Positions 17,156 to 28,200 of a stretch of DNA of 64,000 bases are shown here, in pieces. The notes under the pieces are model-generated. The model was not told the DNA's origin. It searched no databases and worked only from the letters and a program-made list of their open reading frames with translations. A program made the translations under genes and the position numbers. Source of the DNA: Nocardiopsis coralli. Its GTDB lineage: Bacteria; Actinomycetota; Actinomycetes; Streptosporangiales; Streptosporangiaceae. The stretch covers positions 1 to 64,000 of the forward strand of contig NZ_JADBGI010000006.1 in the NCBI RefSeq assembly GCF_014892575.1, in the 5' to 3' direction. Within the stretch, counting starts at the first letter, position 1. Every line of letters begins with the position of its first letter.

Positions 17156-17740
17156 TCACCGGGGGCTGAGGCCGGACAGCAGGAGGTCGACGACGGCGGG
17201 CAGGTGGTCGTCCAGCTCGTGGCGGGAGCCGGCGTCGGCCAGCGAGGTGAGCCCATGCAGCGTCGCGGAGAGCGTGATCGCGATCGTGCCGGGGTCGAAG
17301 GGGGCGATGGTGCCCTCGCGCTGCCCCTCGGTGACGGGGCGCAGCACGGTCTCCAGGAGGCGGCCGACGGCGGCGGTGAGCTCCTCGGGCGGGTCGGGCG
17401 TGTGTTTGCGCGCGTACATCAGCTCGAGGAGCGCGGGGTGGTCGAGGGCGAAACCGACGTACCCGCGCGCGAGCGCGAGCAGGCGGTCGCGCAGGGGTCC
17501 CGGGGTCTCCACGGCCTCGCCCATCCGGGCGTCCAGGCGCTCGAACCCGGTCAGGGCGAGGGTGTCGAGGAGGTGGTTCTTGTCGCGGAAGTGCCGCCCG
17601 GGCGCCGCGTGGCTGACACCGGCCCGGCGGGCCAGGTCACGCAGGGACAGCGCGTCGGGGCCTTGCTCGGCGAGGGCTCTCTCGGCCCCTTCGAGCAGGG
17701 CGGCGCGCAGGTCTCCGTGGTGATAGGGGCGGTGGGCCAT
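17156..17740 (-). CDS. TetR-family repressor of the adjacent SDR
   Basis: A 194-aa regulator. The N-terminus YHHGDLRAALLEGAERAL, the HTH SLRDLARRAGVSHAAPGRHF and the following KNHLLDTLA are typical of the TetR subgroup with a WHG-type C-terminal domain. It is divergent from an SDR gene, with 81 nt between and a perfect palindrome over the SDR -35. It probably represses the SDR and itself. Here APGRHF replaces the more usual AxYxHF, that is, Gly for Tyr in the recognition helix. Confidence 0.87.
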   Translation of the reverse strand: MAHRPYHHGDLRAALLEGAERALAEQGPDALSLRDLARRAGVSHAAPGRHFRDKNHLLDTLALTGFERLDARMGEAVETPGPLRDRLLALARGYVGFALDHPALLELMYARKHTPDPPEELTAAVGRLLETVLRPVTEGQREGTIAPFDPGTIAITLSATLHGLTSLADAGSRHELDDHLPAVVDLLLSGLSPR

Positions 17741-17778
17741 GCACCCCAGGATAGACGGATGTATACGGTGCCATCATT

Positions 17779-17815
17779 GTTGTCATTGACAACTTCTCCG
17801 GCCGCTGCCTAGGTT
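17779..17815 (+). promoter_or_regulatory. SDR promoter with TetR operator; predicted leaderless start
   Basis: The -35 TTGACA (17786-17791) and -10 TAGGTT (17810-17815) are 18 bp apart. The perfect palindrome GTTGTCATTGACAAC (17779-17793) covers the -35, so repressor binding would block polymerase. Transcription should start about seven bases after the -10, at the A of ATG 17822. The message would be leaderless. Confidence 0.75.
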
Positions 17816-17821
17816 GTGGAC

Positions 17822-18697
17822 ATGCAGACCAACGCCGTTTCCCTTCCCGACCTGACCGGACGGACGGTCGTGATCACCGGGGCCAACAGCGGCCTCGGCC
17901 TCGAGACCGCCCGCATGCTCGGCGGCCAGGGCGCCCATGTCGTGCTCGCCGTGCGCAACGAGGACAAGGGCCGGGAGGCGGCCCGGGAGATCCCCGGCGA
18001 CCCCGAGGTGCGCCGCCTGGACCTCGCCGACCTGAAGTCCGTGCGCACGTTCGCCGAGGACTGGTCCGGCGACATCCACCTGCTCATCAACAACGCGGGT
18101 GTCATGGCGCTGCCCGAGGGCCGCACCGCCGACGGCTTCGAGACCCAGTTCGGCGTCAACCACCTCGGCCACTTCGCGCTCACGAACCTGCTGCTGGAGC
18201 ACGTGAGCGGGCGTGTGGTCACCGTGTCCTCGGGCCTGCACCGCCTCTCGACCGGCATCCACTTCGACGACGTCAACCTCGAGCGCGGGTACACGCCCTA
18301 CCGCGCCTACGCGCAGTCGAAGCTGGCCAACCTGCTGTTCACGCTGGAGCTCCAGAACCGTCTGGACGCGGCCGGTTCGCGTGTGCTCTCGACGGCCGCC
18401 CACCCCGGGTACGCCGCCACCAACCTGCAGAGCCACGGCGCCGACGCGTTCTCCCGCAACGTGGCGATGTTCGGCAACCGCATCGTCGCCCAGAGCGCGT
18501 GGGCCGGGGCCCTGCCCACGGTCTACGCCGCGACCCAGGACCTCGACGGCGCCGGGTTCGCCGGCCCGGGCGGGCTCTTCGGCATGTGGGGCGCGCCCGC
18601 CGCCTCCTCACGCAGCCCTGCGGCCAAGGACCCGGTCGCGGCCGAGCGCCTCTGGGAGCTGTCCGAGGAGCTGACCGGGACCTCCTTCCCGCTCTGA
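17822..18697 (+). CDS. Short-chain dehydrogenase (retinol dehydrogenase-like)
   Basis: A 291-aa NAD(P)-dependent SDR. It has the cofactor motif TGANSGLGLETA near 21-32, NNAGVMA near 89, a serine in VTVSSGLH, and the catalytic pair in YAQSKLAN. The C-terminal extension is typical of classical SDRs acting on lipophilic alcohols or aldehydes. ATG 17822 was chosen because the promoter predicts transcription starting there. GTG 17816 is two codons earlier and inside the -10 spacing. Regulated by the divergent TetR. The substrate is unknown. Confidence 0.88.
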   Translation: MQTNAVSLPDLTGRTVVITGANSGLGLETARMLGGQGAHVVLAVRNEDKGREAAREIPGDPEVRRLDLADLKSVRTFAEDWSGDIHLLINNAGVMALPEGRTADGFETQFGVNHLGHFALTNLLLEHVSGRVVTVSSGLHRLSTGIHFDDVNLERGYTPYRAYAQSKLANLLFTLELQNRLDAAGSRVLSTAAHPGYAATNLQSHGADAFSRNVAMFGNRIVAQSAWAGALPTVYAATQDLDGAGFAGPGGLFGMWGAPAASSRSPAAKDPVAAERLWELSEELTGTSFPL

Positions 18698-18707
18698 TCT
18701 CCGGTTC

Positions 18708-18745
18708 ACGGGGCGGGGTGCACCACCGGGTGCACCCCGCCCCGT
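18708..18745. terminator. Strong terminator after the SDR
   Basis: The arms 18708-18724 and 18729-18745 pair perfectly over 17 bp with loop ACCG. They isolate the SDR from the downstream secondary-metabolite region. Confidence 0.88.
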
Positions 18746-18903
18746 TCGTGTGTCCGGGGTGGTGCGTGTGCCCCGATTCGGCGGGATCGATCGCTGCTCA
18801 CGAAGAAAAATCGCATCCCGTACCAATCCTCACGCGCTGCGGCTACGGATCCCTCGTGACGCCTGACCGCCCACCCTTCACAGGGACACCGAAAGGACCA
18901 ACC

Positions 18904-19143
18904 GTGCTTCCGTCTCTCCGCAGCATCGCCGCCCTCGGGATCACCACCGCCGCCGGGGCCGTGTTCGCCCTCGGCGCCGCCGCGCCCGCCTCCGCGCAGT
19001 CCGCGCAAGGTGAGGCCCCCGAGCAGAGCGAGCACGTCGAGCAGCAGGACGCGACCACGGGTGACGACGGACTCCTCGGCCCGGTCCTGGGCCAGTCCGG
19101 CCTGGTCACCGTCTTCATCGGCAATTACCAGATCAACCACTGA
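18904..19143 (+). CDS. Small secreted protein preceding the NRPS
   Basis: A 79-aa protein with a clear signal peptide: hydrophobic core about residues 6-28 and cleavage likely after PASAQ. The mature part is about 48 residues, first acidic/Gln-rich ([10 protein letters not shown]), then hydrophobic ([22 protein letters not shown]). It faintly resembles actinobacterial surface peptides but lacks the cysteines and repeats of chaplins. GTG 18904 follows AAAGGA. It is the only gene between the SDR terminator and the NRPS. A link to the NRPS product is possible but unsupported. Confidence 0.7.
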   Translation: MLPSLRSIAALGITTAAGAVFALGAAAPASAQSAQGEAPEQSEHVEQQDATTGDDGLLGPVLGQSGLVTVFIGNYQINH

Positions 19144-19155
19144 CCGGATCGGTGC

Positions 19156-19181
19156 GGCCGGCCGCCCATCACTGGCCGGCC
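19156..19181. terminator. GC hairpin between secreted protein and NRPS
   Basis: GGCCGGCC at 19156-19163 and again at 19174-19181 can pair around a 10-nt loop. It lies 13 nt after the stop of the small secreted protein and 67 nt before the NRPS start. It could end the first transcript or attenuate the second. Confidence 0.5.
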
Positions 19182-19247
19182 CCGCCACGGGCCGCACCGA
19201 ACACGTCCTGTCATCACATGTTCTGTTCGTCAGGAGCCAGCATCCCC

Positions 19248-22200
19248 ATGCAGACGCCGAGCACGTCCCGCAGACTTCCCCTGACCGCTGCCCAGAAGGG
19301 TCTCTGGTACGCCCAGCAACTCGACCCGGGAAACCCGCTGTACAACATCGCCGAGTACGTCGAGCTCCGCGGTGACCTGGACGTCGAGCGGTTCACCCAG
19401 GCGGTCCGGTCCATGGTCCTGGAGACCGAGGCCCTGCACCTGGTGTTCGGCGAGGACGAGGACGGCCCGTGGCAGCGGGTCGAACCGCCCGACGACTGGC
19501 ACATGCCCGTCGTCGACCTGCGCGGGGAGGACGACCCGGACGCGGCCGTGCACGCGCGCATGCGGGAGGACCTCGACAGCGTGCACGTCTCCGAGGGCGG
19601 GCCGCTCTTCTCCGAGGTGCTGTTCCTGCTGCCCGACGACCGCCACATCTGCTACCAGCGGGTCCACCACCTGCTCCTGGACGGCTACAGCGCGATGGTC
19701 CTGCTCGGCCGGATCACCGAGCACTACGACGCCATGGCCGCCGGCGGGGAGGCGAGCCCCGCATCACACGGGTCCCTGGCCGACCTGCTGGAGGAGGAGG
19801 CCGAGCACACCGGTTCCGACCAGGACGAGGCCGACCGTGCGTTCTGGGCCGAGTACCTGCAGGACGGGCCCGGCGACGACGACCACGGCGCGGTGGGGCT
19901 CGCCGGGGAGCCGCGCCGTATACCCACCCGTCTGCACCGCGCGACCAGCAGCATCCCGGCCGAGCGCATGGGCGCCCTGCGCAAGGTGGCCGCCGGTGAG
20001 CGCACCGGCCCGCACGCCGCCGTCCTGGCCGCCACCGCCGCCTACGTGCACCGCGCGACCGGGGCCCGCGACGTCGTGCTCGGGCTGCCCGTGGCCGCAC
20101 GCCGCACCGCGCTGGCCCGGTCGGTGCCCTCGATGCTGTCCAACATCGTGCCGCTGCGCATCGCCGTCGACCCGGGTCAGAGCCTGCGTTCCCTCGTCGG
20201 CCAGGTCGCCGTGCGCACGCGTGAGGTCCTGCGCCACCAGCGCACCCGGTACGAGGAACTGCGCCGTTTCGTACCCCGCGGAGGGCGCCTGACCGGCCCG
20301 TCGGTCAACATCATGCCGGTCGGCCGGGAGCTCACCTTCGCCGGTCTGCCCGCGACCGCGCACAACCTCTCCGTCGGCCCGGTCGAGGACATGTCCCTGG
20401 TCGTGCACGGCATCACCGCCGACCAGGACGTGCGCGTCGACCTCGACGGCAGCACCGACCTGTACACCCGCGCGGACCTGGACAGCCACCAGCGGCGCCT
20501 GCTGTCCGCCGTGGAAACGCTCGCCCATGCCCCCGACACCACCGTGGGCACGATGCCGCGCCTGCTGCCCGGCGAACGCCCCGAGCTGCTCGACTCCGCC
20601 CGCGGCCACACGCGCGAGACCGGCGAGCACACCGTCGTGGACGCCTTCGCCGACCGCGCCGCCGAGCGCCCCGATGCTGTCGCCGTCTCCGCCGAGGACG
20701 GCAGCCTCACCTTCGCCGAGCTCGACCTGCACAGCGACCGCCTCGCCCGCCTGCTCAGCTCGCGCGGGGCCGGACCGGGAACCGTCGTGGCCGCCCGACT
20801 GCCGCGCACCACCGCCTTCCCCGTCGCCGTGCTCGCCACGCTGAAGTCCGGCGCCGCGCACCTGCCGCTGGACCCCGATCACCCGGAGGCACGCCTGGCG
20901 GGCATGGCCGAGGACGCCCGTCCCGTGCTGACCGTCGCCGTCGCCGAGACAGCCCCGCCCGAGCCCCACCCGGACGGCGTCCTGCTGCTGGACGACCCCG
21001 CCACCCGCGCGCTGGGCGACCGCGCGTCCGACGCACCGGTGCACGGCCCCCGCCCCGAGGACGCCGCCTACGTCATCCACACCTCCGGTTCGACCGGGCG
21101 CCCCAAGGGGGTCCTGGTCGGCCACGCCGCGCTGTACAACCTGTTCCTGGACCACCGCGAACGCCTCTTCGAACCCACCCGGGAACGCCTCGGCCGCAGG
21201 GCCCGCGCCGCACTGACCGCCGGAACGTCCTTCGACGCCTCCTGGGACCCGATCCTGTGGATGATCGACGGGCACACCGTCCACCTCGTCGGCGACCGCC
21301 TGCGCCGCGACCCCGAGGCGCTCGTCGCCCACCTGGACGAGTCCGGCACCGACGCGGTCGAGACCACGCCGTCGTTCGTGCGCGCCCTGCTCCCCGCGGG
21401 CCTGCTCGACACCGGGCTGAGCGTGCTGGCCCTGGGCGGAGAGGCGGTCGACGCCGACCTGTGGACGACGCTGGCGCGCTCGCCGATCCACGCGGTCAAC
21501 CTCTACGGGCCCACCGAGGCGACGGTCGACAGCCTGACCGCGCCCGTCACCGACGGGACCGCCCCGCACCTCGGCGCCCCGGTGGCCAACACCTCCGCGC
21601 ACGTGCTCGACGCGTCGATGGAACCGGTGCCCGCCGGCGCCGTCGGCGAGCTCTACCTGTCCGGCGCCCAGCTCGCGGACGGCTACCTGAACCGGAGCGC
21701 GCTCACCGCCTCGCGCTTCGTCGCCGACCCGTTCTCCGGCGACGGGTCCCGCCTGTACCGCACGGGCGACCTCGTGCTGCGGGCGCGCAACGGTTCCCTG
21801 GAGTTCGCCGGGCGCGCCGACGAGCAGGTCAAGATCCGCGGGTTTCGTGTGGAGCCCGGGGAGGTGCGGGCCGTGCTCGAGCAGCACCCGGACGTGGAAC
21901 GCGCCGCCGTCGCCGTGGACGGGGAGGGTGCCCTGGCCCGCCTGGTGGGGTACCTCGTGGGCGGTGCCGACCCGGACGCGGTCACCGCACATGCGCGCGC
22001 CCACCTGCCCGCGCACGAGGTCCCGGCCGCGCTCGTCGCGCTGGACACCCTGCCGCTCACACCCAGCGGCAAGCTGGACCGTTCCTCCCTGCCCGCGCCC
22101 GAGAGCCCGGCGACCGGGTCCCGCGCGCCCCGCACCGAACGCGAGGCCGCGCTGTGCACCCTGTTCGCCGAGGCCCTGGGCCTGGAGACGGTCGGCGCCG

Positions 22201-25200
22201 AGGACGACTTCTTCGCGCTGGGCGGCCACTCGCTGACCGCCTCGCGCCTGGCCCTGCGCATCCGCGCGGAACTCGGTCTCGCCGTGGCCGTGCGCGACCT
22301 GTTCGAGTTCCCCTCCCCCGCGTCCCTGGCCGCGGAGGCCCGGGAAGCGGGGACCGGCGAGGGCGGTAGGACGACCGCACCGGTCCTGCGTCCCCGTGTG
22401 CGCCCGCCGGAGGTGCCGCTCGCGCCGGCCCAGCAGCGCCTGTGGTTCGTCAACCGGCTCGACCCCTCGGCCGGGACCTACAACATCCCGGTGGCCCTGC
22501 GCGTGCGCGGTGACCTGGACACCGACGCGCTGTTCGGGGCCGTGCACGACCTCGTCGACCGCCACGAGCCCCTGCGCACCGTGCACCCGTGGGGCACCGA
22601 CGGGCCGGTCCAGGATGTGCGTTCAACGGACCTGGACGCCGCCACCGTGCGCTGCACCGAGGACACTCTGCCGCGCCTGCTCGCCAACGAGTCCTCGCGC
22701 GGGTTCGACCTGACCACCGAGACACCGCTGCGTGTGCGGCTGTTCCGGCTCGCCGAGGACGAGGCCGTGCTGCTGCTGGTCGTGCACCACATCGCCGCGG
22801 ACGGGTGGTCGCTGGCCCCGCTCGGCCGCGACCTGGCCACCGCCTACACCGCGCGCACCGGGGACACGGAGGCGTTCGACGCGCTCCCCGAACTGGCCGT
22901 GCAGTACGCCGACCACGCGCTGCACCAGCACGAACTCCTCGGTTCCGAGGACGACCCCGCCTCCCCCTCCGCCCAGCAGCTGGCGCACTGGCGGCAGGCG
23001 CTGGCGGGGGTCCCCGAGGAGACGACCCTGCCGCACGACCGTCCGCGCCCGCCCGAGCCCGAGCGCGGTGCGGGCCACGTCGCGCTCACCGTCGGCGCCG
23101 GGACCCACCGTGCCCTGGCCGACCTGGCGCGCAGCCGCGGGGTGAGCCCGTTCATGGTGCTGCACGCCGCCCTGGCCGCGCTCCTGTCCCGCCTCGGCGG
23201 GGACGAGGACGTGGTCGTGGGCACCCCGGTGGCGGGCCGCGGCGACGGAACCCTCGACGAACTGGTCGGCTTCTTCGTCAACACCCTGGCCCTGCGCACG
23301 GACCTGTCGGGCGATCCCACGTTCCTGGAGCTGCTGGACCGGGTGCGCGACGCCGACCTGGCCGCGTTCCAGAACCAGGACGTTCCCTTCGACCGGGTCG
23401 TGGAGGAGGCCGCGCCCGCACGCAGCACCGCGCGGCACCCGCTGTTCCAGACGATGCTGTCCCTGCAGAACACCCCCGGGGCCGACCTGCACCTGCCCGG
23501 GTGCACGGTGCGAACGGAACCGGGCGCCACGACCGGCACCGCCAAGTTCGACCTGTCGTTCGACCTGGCCGAGGCCGACGACCCCGGATCCGGGCTCACC
23601 GGCCACCTCGAGTTCGACGCGGACCTGTTCGACCACGACACCGCCGGCACGATCGCCGACCGGTACGCGCACCTGCTCGACGCCCTCGTGAACGACCCCG
23701 AGCGGCCGGTGCACATCCACGAGCTGCGCACCGACGGCGAGATCGCGCGGGAGGAGGCCGAGGAGGCACGCGCCCGCGGCACCGTCCCCGCCGGAACCGT
23801 CGTGGACCGCTTCCGCGAACAGGTGCGCGCCACCCCCGGCGCGACCGCGGTGACCGCCGACGACGCACGCCTCGACTTCGCCGCGCTCGACACCCGGGTG
23901 CGCGCGGTCTCCCGCCGCCTGGCCGAGGCCGGGGTCGGACGCGGGGACGTGGTCGCGGTCGCCCTGCCGCGTTCGACCGACACCGTCGCCGCGCTCCTGG
24001 GTGTGCTCGCCGCCGGCGCCGTCCACATGCCCGTGGACGCCGCCCACCCGGCCGAGCGCATCGCCGGGCTGATCGACGAGGCCGCACCGGCGTGCGTGAT
24101 CACCAACCGCGCCTCCCCCGTCGATCTGCCCGAGGGGACGCCGCGGTTGGACCTCGACGCCCCGGTGCCCTGCACGCCCGGTGCGGCCCTGCCCGAACCG
24201 CCCCGGCCGGAGGACCCCGCCTACCTCATCCACACGTCCGGTTCCACGGGGCGGCCCAAGGGGGTCCAGGTCTCGCACCGGGCCCTGAACAACCTCCTGC
24301 ACTCCCACGTGGAGCACGTCTTCACGCCACAGGCCGAGCGCTTGGGCCGGCGACTGCGTTTCGCCCACACCGCCGGGGTGGCCTTCGATGCCTCCTGGGA
24401 CCCGATCCTGTGGATGGTCGCGGGGCACGAACTCCACGTCGTCCCCGACCGGGTGCGCCGCGAGCCCGATGCCCTCGCCGACCACCTGCGCGGCGAGCGC
24501 GTGGACGGCATCGAGGTCACACCGAGCCTGGCCGGGCAGCTCGCGCACGCCGGCCTGTTCGGGGCCGCGGACGGCCCGAGTCTGGTCGCCCTGGGCGGCG
24601 AGGCCGTCCCGCCCCGACTGTGGCGGCAGCTGCGCGAGACCGACGGGGTGTTCGCGCTCAACCTGTACGGGCCGACCGAGGCCACCGTCGACAGCCTCAT
24701 CGCGCGCTCCGACGAGGAGGACGACCCGGTCATCGGCCGTCCCGTCGCCAACACCGGAGCCCGGGTGCTGGACAGCCGCCTGCGCCCGGTGCCCTCCGGT
24801 GTGGTGGGCGAACTCCACCTGACCGGGGCCGGGCTGGCCGACGGCTACCGGGGCCGCCCGGGGCTGACCGCCGAGCGCTTCGTCGCCGACCCCGCGGCCG
24901 ACGACGGATCGCGTATGTACCGCACCGGCGACCTCGCAGTGCGCCGCCCCGACGGGGTACTGCGTTACGTGGGGCGCGCCGACGACCAGGTCAAGGTGCG
25001 CGGGTTCCGGGTCGAGCCCGGGGACGTGGAGGCCGCCGTCGCCGCGCACCCGGACGTCGCCCAGGCCGCGGTGGTCGCCACCGGTGCCGACAGCGCCGAC
25101 GCCCGACTGGTCGCCTACGTGGTCCGCGGCGGGGCCGACCGCATCGACCCGGAGTCGGTGCGCGACGGGGCGGCCGAGCGCCTGCCCGAGCACATGGTCC

Positions 25201-28200
25201 CCGCCGCCGTCGTGGAGCTGGACGCCTTCCCGCTCACCCCGAACGGCAAGCTCGACCAGCGCGCGCTCCCCGAGCCCGCGCACACCGGCGGGCGCGGCCG
25301 GGCCCCGCGTTCCGGCGACGAGAACACCCTGTGCTCGCTGTTCGCGGAGACCCTCGAGGTGCCCGAGGTCGGCATCGACGACAGCTTCTTCGACCTGGGC
25401 GGGCACTCGCTGCTGGCCACGCGCCTCATCGCGCGCATCCGCACCGTGCTCGGGGTGGAGCTACAGGTGCGCACCCTGTTCCAGGCGCCCACGGTCGCCC
25501 GGCTCGCACGGCACCTGGGCACCGGCGACCGCGCCCAGACCCCGCTGCGTCCGGCCGCCCACCGGCCCGAGCGTGTGCCGCTCTCGCACGCGCAGCGGCG
25601 GCTGTGGTTCCTCAACCGTATGGATCCGGAGGCCGCCGACTACAACATCGTCATGGCGCTGCGTCTGACCGGCCCGGTCGACGTCGCGGCCCTGCGCAGG
25701 GCGCTCGGTGACCTGACCGCACGCCACGAGAGCCTGCGGACGGTGTTCCCCGAGGTGGACGGAACCCCGTACCAGCACGTGCTCGGTCCGCCCGAGGAGG
25801 ACGACCGCCTGCGGGTGCGCCGCGCCGCCGACGAGGACGGGATGCACGCCCGCGCCCGCGAACTGGCCGTGCGCGGGTTCGACCTGCGCACCGACCGGCC
25901 GCTGCGGGCCGAACTGGTCCGCCGCACCGACGAGGACCACCTGCTCGTCGTGGTCGTGCACCACGTCGCCGGGGACGCCTGGTCCACGCTCCCGCTCGCC
26001 CGCGACCTGTCGACCGCCTACGCCGCGCGCTGCGACGGGAGCCACCCCCGGTGGAGCGCCCTGCCCGTCCAGTACGCCGACTACGCGCTCTGGCAGCGTT
26101 CCCTGCTCGGCGACGAGGACGACCCCGACAGCCTGCTCTCCCGCCAGCTCGGTTTCTGGTCCGGGCGCCTGGCCGGCCTGCCCTCCGAGCTGCGGCTGCC
26201 CACCGACCGCCCGCGGCCCGCGACCTCGCGCCAGCGCGCCGGGTCGGTGCCCGTGCACATCGGCCGCGACCTGCACCGACGCCTCCTGGAACTGGCACGC
26301 GGGTCGTCCGCGAGCCTGTTCATGGTGCTGCACGCCGCCCTGGCCGCGCTCCACACCCGTCTGGGCGCGGGCGAGGACATCGTGGTCGGCAGCCCCGTGG
26401 CCGGACGCACCGACGACGCGCTCGACGACCTGGTCGGGTTCTTCGTCAACACCCTGGTCCTGCGCACCGACACCTCCGGGAACCCGTCCTTCACCGACCT
26501 GGTGCAGCGGGTCCGGGACGAGTGGCTGGCCGCCTACGCTCACCAGGAGGTGCCCTTCGAACGGGTCGTGGAGCACCTGGCCCCGGAACGTGTGCTGGGC
26601 CGCCACCCGCTGTTCCAGACCATGCTCGCCCTGCAGAACACGCAGGAGGCCGTGGTCGACCTGCCCGGCCTGGACGTGCACGCCGAGGACGTCGACGACG
26701 GCGCCGAGGCCAAGTTCGACCTGCTGTTCACCCTCGGGGAGCGCACCGACGACCTGGCCGCACCGGACGGCATCGACGGCACGCTCGCCCACAACGCGGA
26801 GCTCTTCGACGAGTCCACCGCCCGTGACCTGGCCCGGCGCTTCGTGCTCGTGCTCGAGGCGGCCGCACAAGCCCCGTCCGCGCCGCTGGGCCGCCTGGAC
26901 GTGCTGGCCCCCGGTGAACGCTCCGATCTGCTGGAGAGCGGACGCGGGCCCGACCGGGGGCAGCCGGCCGGGACGGTCGTGGAGCTCTTCGACGCCCGCG
27001 CCGAGGAGACCCCGGGGGCCACCGCCGTCGTGCACGGCGATCAGCACGTGGACTTCGCCGGTCTGCGCGATCGTTCCCAACAGCTCGCCGACGCCCTCAG
27101 CGGCGGGGGTGTGGGCCCCGGCGACACCGTCGCGGTGCTGCTGCCCCGCGGCATCCGCACCGTCTCCACACTGCTGGGGGTGCTGCGTTCGGGCGCCGCG
27201 TACCTGCCCGTCGACACCGCCTACCCGGACGGGCGCATCGCACAGATGCTCGCCGACGCCGACCCGTGCCTGGTGGCGGCCGACGCCGGCACCGAGGAGC
27301 ACGTCCCCGACGGGCACCGGGTGCTGCGCGTCGACCTGCCGCTGCCGGAGAGCGTGCCCGGGCCCATGGTTCCGGGTCCCGGCCCCGCCGGGGGCGACGA
27401 CACCGCCTACGTCATCTACACCTCCGGGTCGACCGGACGGCCCAAGGGTGTGGAGGTCGAGCACCGGTCGCTGACCAACCTCTACGGCCAGCACGACGAC
27501 GCCCTCTTCGCGCCCGCCGCCGCTCACCTGGGGCGGAGGCTGCGGGTCGCCCACACGGCCGGGGTGGCCTTCGATGCCTCCTGGGACCCGATCCTGTGGA
27601 TGGTCGCGGGGCACGAACTCCACGTCCTCGACGACACCCTGCGGCGCGACCCCCGTGCCATGGCCGCACACCTGCGCGACGCCGGCATCGACGCCCTGGA
27701 GGCCACGCCCTCCTACGTCCGCCAGCTCATGGCCGAGGGCCTGCTCGAGGGGGACGGCGGCCCCTCCGTGGTGGCCCTGGGCGGCGAAGCGGTCGACCAG
27801 GAACTCTGGGCCGACCTGCGCGCCCGTCCCGGCCTGCACGCCCACAACTTCTACGGGCCCACCGAGGCCACCGTCGACAGCGTCGTCGCCCGCATGGAGG
27901 ACCGCGCCGAGCCCACCATCGGGCGGCCCGTCGCCAACAGCTCCGTGTACGTGCTCGACGGCGGGCTCCAGCCGGTTCCGGTGGGCGCGCTCGGGGAGCT
28001 GTACCTCTCCGGCGCAGGCCTGGCCCGGGGTTACCGCGGTCGTCCCGCGCTCACCGGTTCCGCGTTCGTGGCCGACCCCTTCGCGGGGGCGGGCGCGCGC
28101 ATGTACCGCACCGGCGACCTCGTGCGGTGGGCCTCCGACGGGCACCTGGAGTTCGTGGGGCGCGCCGACGACCAGGTCAAGATCCGCGGGTTCCGCATCG

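Noticed and set aside
19198..19229. Inverted CGAACA/TGTTCG before the NRPS as an iron-regulator box
   Set aside because: Arms are 20 nt apart and do not match the DmdR/IdeR consensus; no iron-uptake genes are nearby.
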